A stretch of DNA of 21,208 nt, taken from assembly GCF_937888285.1 (NCBI RefSeq), contig NZ_CALART010000036.1, positions 1 to 21,208 of the forward strand. Direction: 5' to 3'. The notes under the pieces are model-generated. The model was given only the letters and a program-made list of their open reading frames with translations. It was not told the DNA's origin and made no database searches. Positions within the stretch are counted from its first letter, which is position 1. Each line of letters begins with the position of its first letter. Source of the stretch: an uncultured Aquimonas sp. (GTDB lineage: Bacteria; Pseudomonadota; Gammaproteobacteria; Xanthomonadales; Xanthomonadaceae). Shown here one piece after another: positions 8,361 to 15,786 of the stretch. Position numbers and translations under genes: made by a program.

Positions 8361-11309
8361 TCAGTCCGAGGCGAGTGATTCGCCCAGGATCGCCAGCGGG
8401 TTCGGCTCCGCCGCTGTGCCCGTGCGCGACGGCGCCAGCAGGCAGACGGGCTGCGGCAGACCCAGCAGGAAGCCTTGGCCATAGCGGCAGCCCAGTTCGC
8501 GGACGCGCGTCAACTGCGCCTGCGATTCAATGCCTTCGGCGACAACTTCCATGCCCAGCGAGGCGCCGAGCGCACAGATCGCGCGCAGCACGGCCAAGGC
8601 ATTGCCCGGCTCCGCCTGGTCGACTGCCTCGACGAAGCTGCGGTCGATCTTGAGCACCTGCAGCGGAAACTGGTGCAGGTAGCTGAGCGAGGAATAGCCG
8701 GTGCCGAAATCGTCGAGCGCAAGCGATACACCAAGGGATCGAAGCTCGCCGAACAGGTGGCGCGCCAGTTCCGGCTGTTCGAACAGGCTGCGTTCGGTGA
8801 CTTCGATTCGCAGCCGCTGGGGCGGCAACTCGTAGCGCGCCAGCATACGCGCCAGCTCGGGCACGAACTGCGCCGAGCGCAAATGACGAGCCCCGACATT
8901 GATGCTGACGTAGCCGCCGCCGGCGATCAGCTGCCAGGCCTGGGCGAACACCAGCTCGTAGATCTGCCAATCGATGGCTTCCAGCAGGCCGGACTCCTCG
9001 GCCTGGGTCAGGAAGTCCGCCGGCGCCAGCAGGCCGCGCTGCGGGTGTCGCCAGCGCAGCAGGGCTTCGTAACCTGCGATCTGGCCGCTGTCGAGGTCCA
9101 GGATCGGCTGGAACACCGGCTCGAACTCGCTGCGCACCAGGGCGCGCCGCAGATTGCCCTCCAGCTCCAGCTGCAGCAGGGCCTCGCGGCGCAGCGCCTC
9201 GTCGAACAGCTCGAAGCGCCGGCGGCCGTTCGCCTTGGCACGGTACAGGGCGACATCGGCGTCGCGCAGGAGTTCGGCGGCGGTCCGGTAATGCGGCTGT
9301 GCCAGCACGATGCCGATGCTGACCGAGCTGTAGAGCTCCTTGCCGCCCGCGCGGATGGGCACGTCCATGGCCGCGATGATGCGCGCCGCGGCTTCCGTGG
9401 CCTGGGTCTCGGCCTCGACGCCCTCGATCAGGATCGCGAACTCGTCGCCGCCGAGACGCGCGATCGTGCCGCGCCGACCGACGCTGGCCGCGATCCGCGC
9501 GCCGGCCTCCTTCAGCAGCTCATCGCCAACCAGATGGCCCACCGAGTCATTGACCACCTTGAAGCGATCAAGATCGAGGAACAGCACCGCGAAGCAGTCG
9601 GCCTGCCCACGCCCGTAGCGCTGCAGGGCTTCGTCCAGCCGGGTCATCAGATAGCTGCGGTTCGGCAGACCGGTGAGCGCGTCATGCAGGGCGGCGTGCT
9701 TCAGCTGCCACTCGATGCGCTCGCGCTCGGTGATCTGCTGGCGAAGGTCGCGATTGGCCTCGAACAGGGCCTCGGTGCGCTGTTCGACGCGGCGCTCCAG
9801 CTCCGCATAGGCGTGCCGCAGCGAATCGGTCGCGCGCTTGCGCTCCAGCGCATTGGCGATGTGGTAGGAAACGAAGGTCAGCAGCTCCTGGTCGCGCCGC
9901 TGGTAGCCGCGTGCATCGTCGTAGCTCTGCACGGCGAGCACGCCGACCGTGGTGCTGGCGCAGGTCAACGGAACGCCCAGCCAGATCTGCGCCTGGGTGC
10001 CAGAGGACTCGACCTCGCCGCTGCGCTGCAGGGCATTGATGGCGGCACGATCAGCGAGAACGGCGCGCCCGGTGCGCAGGACGTACTCGGTCATCCCGCG
10101 CGCCATACGACGCGCCGGACGCTTGCGGTCGAACTGGTCGACCGAATAAGGAAAGCTGATTTCCTCGCGCGCCGCATCATGCAGGGCGATGTAGAAGTTC
10201 TCAGCGAACAGCAGCTCGCCCACCACCCGGTGCACGGCGCCGAAGAAGTCCTCAAGGCTGCCGCCCGAGGATCCGAGTTCGGCGATCCTGAACAGCGCGG
10301 CCTGCAGCCGATCGGCGCGATGGCGCTCCTCGATCTCAGCGCGGAGCGCCTCATTGGCAACACGCAGCTCGTCGGTGCGCTGGCCGACCCTGCGCTCCAG
10401 CTCTTCGTGGGCGAGCTTGCGCTCCAGCGCTGTCGCGATGTGCTGTGCCACATAGGTCAGCAGGGTGCGGTCGCGCTCGCTGTAGCGTCGCTCGGGGTCG
10501 TAGCTCTGCACCACGACCACGCCGAACACTTCGCCGCCACGCTGCAGCGGCACCCCAAGCCAGTCCAGCGACTGCGGACCAAAGCTGCAGGAGCGCTCGG
10601 GCAATCCCACCTGGCGCAAAAGGTCGCTGGAGGCACCCATCAGCGGCTTTCCCCGCCGGAAGACCTGGTCGGTCAGCGAGCCGAGATAGTCCTGGCGCGG
10701 GATGGGCGTTCCGATGGGGGGGCCTTCGCGGTCTTCGGTATCGCGGAAATAGGGAAAAACCAGGGCATCGCGCTCGACATCGAGCAGGGCGATGTAGAAG
10801 TTCTCGGCGTACATCAAGCCACCGAGGATGGCGTGGACGCCGGCAATCAGCTCGCTGGCCGCGCCTTCGCCGCTGGCGAGGTCGGCGATCGAGAACAGCG
10901 CCCGCTGCAGCTGCTCGGCTTCGGCCAGCCGCGCCAGCACGCTCTGCAGGCGATCTACCTCCAAAGCCGCAGGCAGCCCGGCTCGCAGCACGCGCTCCAG
11001 CCCTTCCAGCTCGTCATTCGCCGGCACCGGCCCGGCCTGCCAGACGAAGGTCAGGTGCAAGGGCTCGGGCGTCAGGCCGATGAGTGCGTGCTCGATGGCG
11101 CCGCCCTTCGCTTCAGCCGCCTCTCCGGCCCCACGCAGCAGATCACCCGGCAGTTGAACCTCGGCCTCCAGAGGCGACTCGCCCCGGCAATGCAGCGAAA
11201 GCTTCAGCCCGCGCCGCCCGACCGCCAGAGTCTCCAGGCCGCGCAGCAGAACCTCGCATACTCCCGGGCAGTGTGCCGGCGCTTGCGCAGCCTCGCGGAC
11301 CAGGGGCAT
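8361..11309 (-). CDS. GAF-GAF-GGDEF-EAL cyclic-di-GMP signalling protein
   Basis: A 982-residue protein that should make and/or degrade cyclic-di-GMP. Order: an unassigned N-terminal part (1-130), GAF1 (about 132-295), coiled coil (296-332), GAF2 (335-490), coiled coil (491-535), GGDEF (540-700, RLGGDEF at 618-624) and EAL (715-960). The GGDEF signature is intact. The inhibitory RxxD is absent (GRRG at 611-614). In the EAL domain the metal and catalytic residues are kept: EAL at 748-750, Asn804, EVTE (836-839), DDFGTG (866-871), KIDRS (887-891), VAEGIES (923-929). There is no transmembrane segment or signal peptide, so it is a cytosolic sensor. The ATG at 11309 has GAGGG upstream; an ATG at 11351 is possible but lacks one. 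Which activity dominates cannot be read from sequence. Confidence 0.92.
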   Translation of the reverse strand: MPLVREAAQAPAHCPGVCEVLLRGLETLAVGRRGLKLSLHCRGESPLEAEVQLPGDLLRGAGEAAEAKGGAIEHALIGLTPEPLHLTFVWQAGPVPANDELEGLERVLRAGLPAALEVDRLQSVLARLAEAEQLQRALFSIADLASGEGAASELIAGVHAILGGLMYAENFYIALLDVERDALVFPYFRDTEDREGPPIGTPIPRQDYLGSLTDQVFRRGKPLMGASSDLLRQVGLPERSCSFGPQSLDWLGVPLQRGGEVFGVVVVQSYDPERRYSERDRTLLTYVAQHIATALERKLAHEELERRVGQRTDELRVANEALRAEIEERHRADRLQAALFRIAELGSSGGSLEDFFGAVHRVVGELLFAENFYIALHDAAREEISFPYSVDQFDRKRPARRMARGMTEYVLRTGRAVLADRAAINALQRSGEVESSGTQAQIWLGVPLTCASTTVGVLAVQSYDDARGYQRRDQELLTFVSYHIANALERKRATDSLRHAYAELERRVEQRTEALFEANRDLRQQITERERIEWQLKHAALHDALTGLPNRSYLMTRLDEALQRYGRGQADCFAVLFLDLDRFKVVNDSVGHLVGDELLKEAGARIAASVGRRGTIARLGGDEFAILIEGVEAETQATEAAARIIAAMDVPIRAGGKELYSSVSIGIVLAQPHYRTAAELLRDADVALYRAKANGRRRFELFDEALRREALLQLELEGNLRRALVRSEFEPVFQPILDLDSGQIAGYEALLRWRHPQRGLLAPADFLTQAEESGLLEAIDWQIYELVFAQAWQLIAGGGYVSINVGARHLRSAQFVPELARMLARYELPPQRLRIEVTERSLFEQPELARHLFGELRSLGVSLALDDFGTGYSSLSYLHQFPLQVLKIDRSFVEAVDQAEPGNALAVLRAICALGASLGMEVVAEGIESQAQLTRVRELGCRYGQGFLLGLPQPVCLLAPSRTGTAAEPNPLAILGESLASD

Positions 11310-11745
11310 GGTGCCCTCGCCCAACTTGTCTGCGCCGTTCCAGGAAGCCATGGGCTGCGTCTGTACCCGAAGATTGAGAAAGGCCCGCGCGACACGGGAA
11401 TCGATCCTGCGGCCACGGCTCCAGGCCAGTGGCAGTGCATGCTCGCACGCGATCGCCGCCCGATTATGCGGGGTTTTGAGGGGCGTGCCATCCCGCGCGC
11501 GCCAGGTGCCTGGCCTCCAAGAACGGGCTTTGCGGTCGGACGCGCTGGGCTGCGACCGGGGCTTCGGCAGCACTCGTCATACACACACCTGATGCCTTTC
11601 GATTCCGTTATCTGCGGGTTAAACTGCCGGCCAGACTTGAACTCTGCAGCTGTTCTGGTGTCCGCACCGGACGCAGCTTCAGGCACCACCGCGGCATACG
11701 ACGCGACGGCACCAATCACTTCCCAGCCCCGGGTCAGCACTGACA
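11310..11745. other. Divergent intergenic region without a supported gene
   Basis: This region separates the cyclic-di-GMP protein (minus) and the exported protein (plus). The minus-strand frame of the GGDEF gene stays open to 11573, but the translated extension is Arg/Pro-rich and has no family resemblance. The part from 11574 to 11660 is less GC-rich and is the likely promoter area: TAAACT at 11620-11625 is a -10 candidate on the plus strand, with a poor -35 (TTTCGA at 11597-11602). No RNA gene or long inverted repeat was found. Confidence 0.35.
11314..11318 (-). promoter_or_regulatory. Shine-Dalgarno of the GGDEF-EAL gene
   Basis: GAGGG on the minus strand, 4 bases before the ATG at 11309. 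The upstream in-frame ATG at 11351 has nothing comparable, so this site decides the start. Confidence 0.6.
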
Positions 11746-12714
11746 GTGAGCACTCGCCCCGCCCTCTCCAGCCTTGCACTGACCTTCGGGTCGGTTCTTT
11801 GCTGCAGCACTGCGGGCGCGGTCGAAGAGGCGCTGCCGCGCGCGGAGACGGCCTCGGAGCGCGTGCTCATGCAGGCAGAACGCGACATGGAGGCCTCCGA
11901 GGGCAGCCTGCTGGATCGCATGCTGGGCATCGCGAGCAGCCTGGGGCGCAACAGCCAGCGGCCCGTGCGGGCGAACGCCGAAAGCCGCGGCATGCAGGCG
12001 CTTGGGCTCTCGCCCAGCCAGCCGGGGCTTGCGATCCTGTGCGCCAGTGGGGATGCCGGCATGCTGGGGTTCAGCGAGCAATGCATGCTGGCGCGACTTG
12101 AGATCGACTCAGCCTCCCTGCCCGGCTACGGCAGCGGCGTGGGCGTCTCCGGAGCATGGTTCATTGAGCGCGCCGGTATCGACGTCAACTACGGCCTGTC
12201 GTGGCTCAGCGTGCAGGCGCCGCAGCAGTCCGGCTCCCGGTCCGCGCGCTGGAATGCACTGCCCGGACTCTCCGAGGTCACGCCGCTACATCTGGCGCTG
12301 CCGCTCGCGGAATCGGACGCCCGCGTGCTGCAGCTTGGCGCCGAGGTGGGGTTGGGCTCGGAGGGCTGGCTGCGGATCGACGCGCAGAACCTGCGCAGCC
12401 AGGGCCGCACCGTCGACCTGTGGGGCACTTCGGTGCCGGTGTACGAGAGTGACGCCCTGCGGCTGTCGGGCGGGAGCGGCGCCTTCAGCAGCAGCCTGAC
12501 GGCCCGCCTGCTCGAGTTCCGCGGCCTGCCTGGCGTCCTCAACAGTCTGGACCTCGGAATTTCCTGGCGTACGCCCTGGCGCGGTGAGTTGACCGTCGGT
12601 GCAACACAGTACTGGACACGCGGCGACACCAGCGCGTGGCCCCTGCGTGAACTGCCTCCCGCCGAAGAAACCAGCGGCCGCGTGCCCTACGTGCGCTACC
12701 AGCAGGACCTGTAG
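11746..12714 (+). CDS. Exported protein of unknown function, possible beta-barrel
   Basis: I do not recognise this 322-residue protein. It starts with GTG and has no clear Shine-Dalgarno. The start is supported by a Sec-type signal peptide directly after it: a short basic tip, a hydrophobic core (about residues 8-20) and an AGA cleavage site near residue 25. Residues 26-80 are polar and helix-like. From about residue 85 onward the sequence has alternating, aromatic-ended stretches typical of beta-strands, such as GAWFIERAGIDVNYGLSWLSVQ (about 140-161) and the SLDLGISWRTPWRGELTVGATQYW part near residue 280. It ends in PYVRYQQDL rather than the Phe typical of outer-membrane barrels. Periplasm or outer membrane is the likely location. 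Its neighbours are divergent or convergent, so it stands alone. Confidence 0.7.
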   Translation: MSTRPALSSLALTFGSVLCCSTAGAVEEALPRAETASERVLMQAERDMEASEGSLLDRMLGIASSLGRNSQRPVRANAESRGMQALGLSPSQPGLAILCASGDAGMLGFSEQCMLARLEIDSASLPGYGSGVGVSGAWFIERAGIDVNYGLSWLSVQAPQQSGSRSARWNALPGLSEVTPLHLALPLAESDARVLQLGAEVGLGSEGWLRIDAQNLRSQGRTVDLWGTSVPVYESDALRLSGGSGAFSSSLTARLLEFRGLPGVLNSLDLGISWRTPWRGELTVGATQYWTRGDTSAWPLRELPPAEETSGRVPYVRYQQDL

Positions 12715-12809
12715 TGCAGCGATCCAGAGCGCGCGCGTGCCGCGACCTGCGCCTGATGCTGTTCCGCTAGCCCTGTTCCGTTTGAGCTGTCCTGCCGGCG
12801 CCACCCGCT

Positions 12810-12838
12810 GCGTCCCGGCGCGCAGCGCACGGGGACGC
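12810..12838. terminator. Hairpin between exported protein gene and pckG
   Basis: GCGTCCC at 12810-12816 pairs with GGGACGC at 12832-12838, and the loop contains a second GCGC/GCGC pairing. It lies in the 137-bp gap between two convergent genes, close to the pckG stop codon. It has no T-tract. Confidence 0.4.
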
Positions 12839-12851
12839 GATCATGGCCGGA

Positions 12852-14612
12852 TCAGGCAGCCTTGCGCGCGCGCAGCAGGGCCTGCCTTTGCTGCAGGGCC
12901 TCAAGCAGTCCGGCTGGCGTGCGCGGCCCCAACTCGCGCAGGAACTGCTCGACCTCCTGCAGCTCGCGCTGCCAGCCCTCGGCATCGACCGACAACAATG
13001 CATCGAGCTCGGACGCGGCAAGCTGCAGACCTTCCGTACGCAGGCCGGTGCCCGTTGGCAAACGGCCGATCGGTGTCTCCACGCACTCGGCGCGCCCCTC
13101 GCAGCGCGCGATGATCCACTCCAGCACGCGCATGTTCTCGCCGAAACCCGGCCACAGGAACCTGCCGTCCGCGCCCTTGCGGAACCAGTTGACGTTGAAG
13201 ATCTTCGGCAGGCGCGCAGTTTCTAGGTCGAAACTGAGCCAGTGGCCGAAGTAATCGGCGAAGTTGTAGCCGCAGAAGGGCTTCATCGCCATCGGGTCGC
13301 GGCGCACGATGCCAACCGCACCGGTGGCTGCAGCGGTGGTTTCCGAGGCCATCGAGGCGCCCATCAGCACGCCGTGGGTCCAGTCCTCGGCCTCCATTAC
13401 CAGCGGCACCAGGCTGGCTCTGCGGCCACCGAAAATGATGGCCGAGATCGGCACGCCAGCGGCGTTCTCGGCTTCGGCGCTGTAGCTCGGGCACTGTTTG
13501 GCGCTGACCGTGAAGCGCGAGTTCGGGTGTGCCGCGGGGCCCTTGGCGGGATCGAAGGCGCGCCCCTGCCAGTCCTTGGCTGGCGTGCCTGGCAGGCCTT
13601 CCCACCACGGCTGGTTGTCGGCGGTGACACCAGTGTTGGTGAAGATCGCATCGCGGCCGAGCATTGCCAGCGCGTTGGGGTTGGTCGCCTCGCTGGTGCC
13701 CGGAGCGACTCCGAAGAAGCCCGCCTCGGGATTGATCGCATACAGCCGGCCGTCGGCGCCCGGCTGCATCCAGGCGATGTCGTCGCCAATCGTGGAGATT
13801 TTCCAGCCTTCGCGGCGGTAGCCCTCGGGCGGAATCAGCATGGCGAGGTTGGTCTTGCCGCAGGCGCTCGGGAACGCCGCAGCGATGTAATGGGTGTCAC
13901 CCTTCGGCGTCTCTACGCCCAGGATCAGCATGTGCTCGGCAAGCCAGCCCTCGCTGCGGGCCTGGTGGCTGGCGATGCGCAGGGCGTGGCATTTCTTGCC
14001 CAGCAGGGCATTGCCGCCATAGCCGGAGCCGTAGGACTGGATCTCCAGGTCCTCGGGGAAATGCATGATGAAGCGGCGCTCCGGATCGAGCTCGCCGGTG
14101 GAGTGCAGGCCCTTGACGAAGCGGCCCTCGCGCTCGATCCGGCGCTGCGCATCCGCGCCCATGCGGGTCATCAGGCGCATGTTGACGACCACATAGGGAC
14201 TGTCGGTGATCTCGACACCGCAGCGCGACAGCGGCGAATCGATGGGCCCCATGCAGTAGGGCACGACGTAGAGGGTACGGCCCTGCATGCAGCCCTCGAA
14301 CAGGGCCTGCATCTTCGCGCGGGCTTCGTCGGGGGCCATCCAGTTGTTGTTGGCCCCAGCCTCGTCGCGCTCGCGCGTGCAGACGAAGGTCAGGTGCTCG
14401 ACGCGGGCCACATCGGAGGCGTTCGACCGGTGCAGGTAGCAGTCCGGATGGGTGTCGGGGTTCAGCGCCAGCAGATCGCCGCTTTCGAGCATCAGTGCGG
14501 TCAGACGCTTATGTTCGGCTTCGCTGCCGTCGCACCAGTGGATGGCATCGGGACGCGTGAGCTGGGCAACCTGCCCAACCCACTGGTTGAGCGCTGCGAG
14601 CGTGCTGGACAT
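12852..14612 (-). CDS. pckG: Phosphoenolpyruvate carboxykinase (GTP)
   Basis: A 586-residue GTP-dependent PEP carboxykinase, which converts oxaloacetate to PEP and opens gluconeogenesis. It is of the GTP family, not the ATP-dependent PckA type: it has the FPSACGKTNLAML loop (247-259) with the hyper-reactive Cys251, the kinase-2 GDDIAW (276-281), YGGNALLGKKC (198-208) with metal- and substrate-binding lysines, NSRF (364-367) and FGGRR (394-398). IHWCDGSEAE (24-33) is the conserved N-terminal signature. The ATG at 14612 has GGAG 8 bases upstream. Its length is slightly below the roughly 600-620 of animal and actinobacterial forms. It sits apart from tetR, with a 307-bp upstream region that contains several inverted repeats. 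Confidence 0.97.
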   Translation of the reverse strand: MSSTLAALNQWVGQVAQLTRPDAIHWCDGSEAEHKRLTALMLESGDLLALNPDTHPDCYLHRSNASDVARVEHLTFVCTRERDEAGANNNWMAPDEARAKMQALFEGCMQGRTLYVVPYCMGPIDSPLSRCGVEITDSPYVVVNMRLMTRMGADAQRRIEREGRFVKGLHSTGELDPERRFIMHFPEDLEIQSYGSGYGGNALLGKKCHALRIASHQARSEGWLAEHMLILGVETPKGDTHYIAAAFPSACGKTNLAMLIPPEGYRREGWKISTIGDDIAWMQPGADGRLYAINPEAGFFGVAPGTSEATNPNALAMLGRDAIFTNTGVTADNQPWWEGLPGTPAKDWQGRAFDPAKGPAAHPNSRFTVSAKQCPSYSAEAENAAGVPISAIIFGGRRASLVPLVMEAEDWTHGVLMGASMASETTAAATGAVGIVRRDPMAMKPFCGYNFADYFGHWLSFDLETARLPKIFNVNWFRKGADGRFLWPGFGENMRVLEWIIARCEGRAECVETPIGRLPTGTGLRTEGLQLAASELDALLSVDAEGWQRELQEVEQFLRELGPRTPAGLLEALQQRQALLRARKAA

Positions 14613-14919
14613 GCAAGGGCTCCATTGCCGGCCGCCGGGTCACCGTCGCGGTGACCGCCAGGCAGCGGCCGATTCGGGCTGCAGACCTTAGCCAGACCAG
14701 TTCGACCGAACAAGTCCAATACCAGTCCAGTGCCTGGACCGGGGCCCATGGGAAACCGGTGACATCGTTGCCGGGGCTGGATTGCCGTCGACAGGCCGAA
14801 CATCGATGTTACGTGCGCCAGAGAGCCCGGGAGCCCCTGCCGAGCGGCGTCCACTGCGCTGCTTGGTTCAGCGGCCGAGCAATTTCCGCGGCGGAAGGCG
14901 TGCTCAGCCCGGAACGCAC
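14613..14919 (-). promoter_or_regulatory. pckG upstream region with inverted repeats
   Basis: No gene is seen here. Reading towards pckG on the minus strand, the region holds a 12-bp perfect palindrome (AACATCGATGTT, 14799-14810), GTCCAG/CTGGAC around TGC (14725-14739), GTTCG/CGAAC around AC (14700-14711), and an 8-bp stem at 14638-14656. TTGTTC, a 17-base spacer and TAAGGT (ending near 14685) is a weak promoter candidate. Several ACTGG-like words recur around 14700-14740. At the tetR end, TTCCGC/GCGGAA (14884-14896) is a possible weak tetR terminator, and CTCAGCCCGGAA is repeated at 14903-14914 and 14919-14930 across the tetR stop codon. Confidence 0.35.
14638..14656 (-). promoter_or_regulatory. 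Stem-loop in the pckG leader
   Basis: A perfect 8-bp stem (GTCACCG plus one flanking G:C pair) with a 3-base loop lies 26-44 bases before the pckG ATG, just upstream of the GGAG ribosome binding site. It could be an operator or an mRNA hairpin affecting translation. Confidence 0.4.
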
Positions 14920-15504
14920 TCAGCCCGGAATCAGAGTCGACATGACATGGGCCAGATACTCGTCGAACTCCTCGTGCCGCATGCGCGGCTGGCCCAGCTG
15001 CAGCGACAGCTGCAGAAAGCCCACGTAGGCGGCATACGTGAGTCGAGCGCGGTGCTGGGCCTCGATGCGCGGCAGCCCGACCTGGCGGTAGGCCAGGGTC
15101 AGCCAATCCATGCGGCGCGCCGACACGCGCTGCATCACCGGCTGCACCACGGCGTGGTCCATGGCCTTCAGCAGCTCGGAATAGATGGCATGCGAGGCGG
15201 TCTGCGTGCCGACCAGCCGGAACAGCTGCTCCAGCCGGCTGCGCGGGTCCTCGATGCCTTCGAGCTGGGCGAACACTTCCTCCAGCTCACGCTGCTCCCA
15301 GCGCTCCAGGGCCGCCCGCAGCAAGGCCTCGCGTGACGGGAAGTGCCAGTAGAAGCTGCCCTTGGTGACGCCCAGTCGACGCGCCAGCGGCTCGACGGCC
15401 ACCGCGGCAACGCCCTGCTCGGCGATCAGGTCCAGGGCACCCTGGGCCCAATCGTTCGCGGAAAGCCGCGGCGCCTTGTCAACTTTCTTGGAGGGGGCGT
15501 TCAT
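14920..15504 (-). CDS. TetR family regulator, probable repressor of fadE
   Basis: A 194-residue TetR-type regulator. The N-terminal DNA-binding domain spans about residues 14-60, with the helix-turn-helix seen as the VEPLARRLGVTKGSFYWHFPSREALL segment (38-62), the most typical TetR signature. Residues 65-194 form the ligand-binding and dimer domain, which is helical and too variable to name a ligand. The gene is divergent from fadE across 282 bp that contain a palindromic operator candidate, so control of fadE, with a fatty acid or acyl-CoA as ligand, is the simplest inference. The ATG at 15504 has no Shine-Dalgarno, but a promoter placed right before it suggests a leaderless message. It does not read like PsrA, and no match to a named regulator can be claimed. 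Confidence 0.9.
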   Translation of the reverse strand: MNAPSKKVDKAPRLSANDWAQGALDLIAEQGVAAVAVEPLARRLGVTKGSFYWHFPSREALLRAALERWEQRELEEVFAQLEGIEDPRSRLEQLFRLVGTQTASHAIYSELLKAMDHAVVQPVMQRVSARRMDWLTLAYRQVGLPRIEAQHRARLTYAAYVGFLQLSLQLGQPRMRHEEFDEYLAHVMSTLIPG

Positions 15505-15511
15505 TCAGCGG

Positions 15512-15539
15512 AGTGTAGCGGGCAGCCCCCGCCTTGCAA
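15512..15539 (-). promoter_or_regulatory. Predicted tetR promoter
   Basis: On the minus strand TTGCAA (15534-15539) and TACACT (15512-15517) are separated by 16 bases. Each matches four of six consensus positions. Transcription would begin about at 15505, one base before the tetR ATG. Confidence 0.5.
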
Positions 15540-15575
15540 ATCCGCATTGTCCCCGGGCATGACCCGTTTTCCGCA

Positions 15576-15590
15576 CGCGAATCAATGCAC
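15576..15590 (+). promoter_or_regulatory. Third operator half-site
   Basis: CGCGAATCAAT at 15576-15586 recurs as an exact inverted copy at 15623-15633, in the right half of the main operator. The half-site AATCAATGCAC starts 26 bases before the left half of the main operator in the same orientation. Its own palindromic partner (ACATTT downstream) is poor. Confidence 0.45.
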
Positions 15591-15605
15591 TGCGACATTT
15601 CACCC

Positions 15606-15629
15606 AATCCATACGCTCGCGTATTGATT
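15606..15629. promoter_or_regulatory. 24-bp near-palindromic operator, tetR-fadE
   Basis: The left half AATCCATACGC (15606-15616) and right half GCGTATTGATT (15619-15629) are inverted copies with one mismatch around a central TC. The size and symmetry suit a TetR dimer or dimer pair. The right half overlaps the -35 hexamer of the fadE promoter (15624-15629), so a bound repressor would block RNA polymerase. It lies about 100 bp from the tetR start and could also affect that gene. Confidence 0.6.
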
Positions 15630-15652
15630 CGCGGACAGGCTGCCAACATACT
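15624..15652 (+). promoter_or_regulatory. Predicted fadE promoter
   Basis: TTGATT (15624-15629), a 17-base spacer, and CATACT (15647-15652) form a sigma-70-type promoter, each hexamer with four matches. Transcription would start near 15659 and leave a leader of about 128 bases. That leader contains a 13-bp palindrome, TGCGAC-G-GTCGCA, at 15727-15739. Confidence 0.5.
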
Positions 15653-15786
15653 TCGCGGTACGTTCGCCGCCGCCCGCGGCGATCGCGTCGTGTCTCGTGC
15701 CCGGGCTCGAATCGGGGCGCGTAGGCTGCGACGGTCGCACCCTCGCCTCGCGGAACATCCGCGCCGGACTGCATCGGAGCATCGCC

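Noticed and set aside
11375..11435. Possible tRNA (GGGAATCGATCC resembles a T-arm)
   Set aside because: The flanking bases do not pair as a T-stem, and no anticodon stem, D-arm or acceptor stem can be drawn on either strand.
8475..12101. 1208-codon plus-strand ORF opposite the GGDEF-EAL gene
   Set aside because: It is antisense to a gene with clear domains, and its translation is low-complexity Ala/Arg/Gln/Leu without any recognisable motif. It is the usual high-GC frame artefact. The exported-protein gene starting at 11746 also overlaps its end in another frame.
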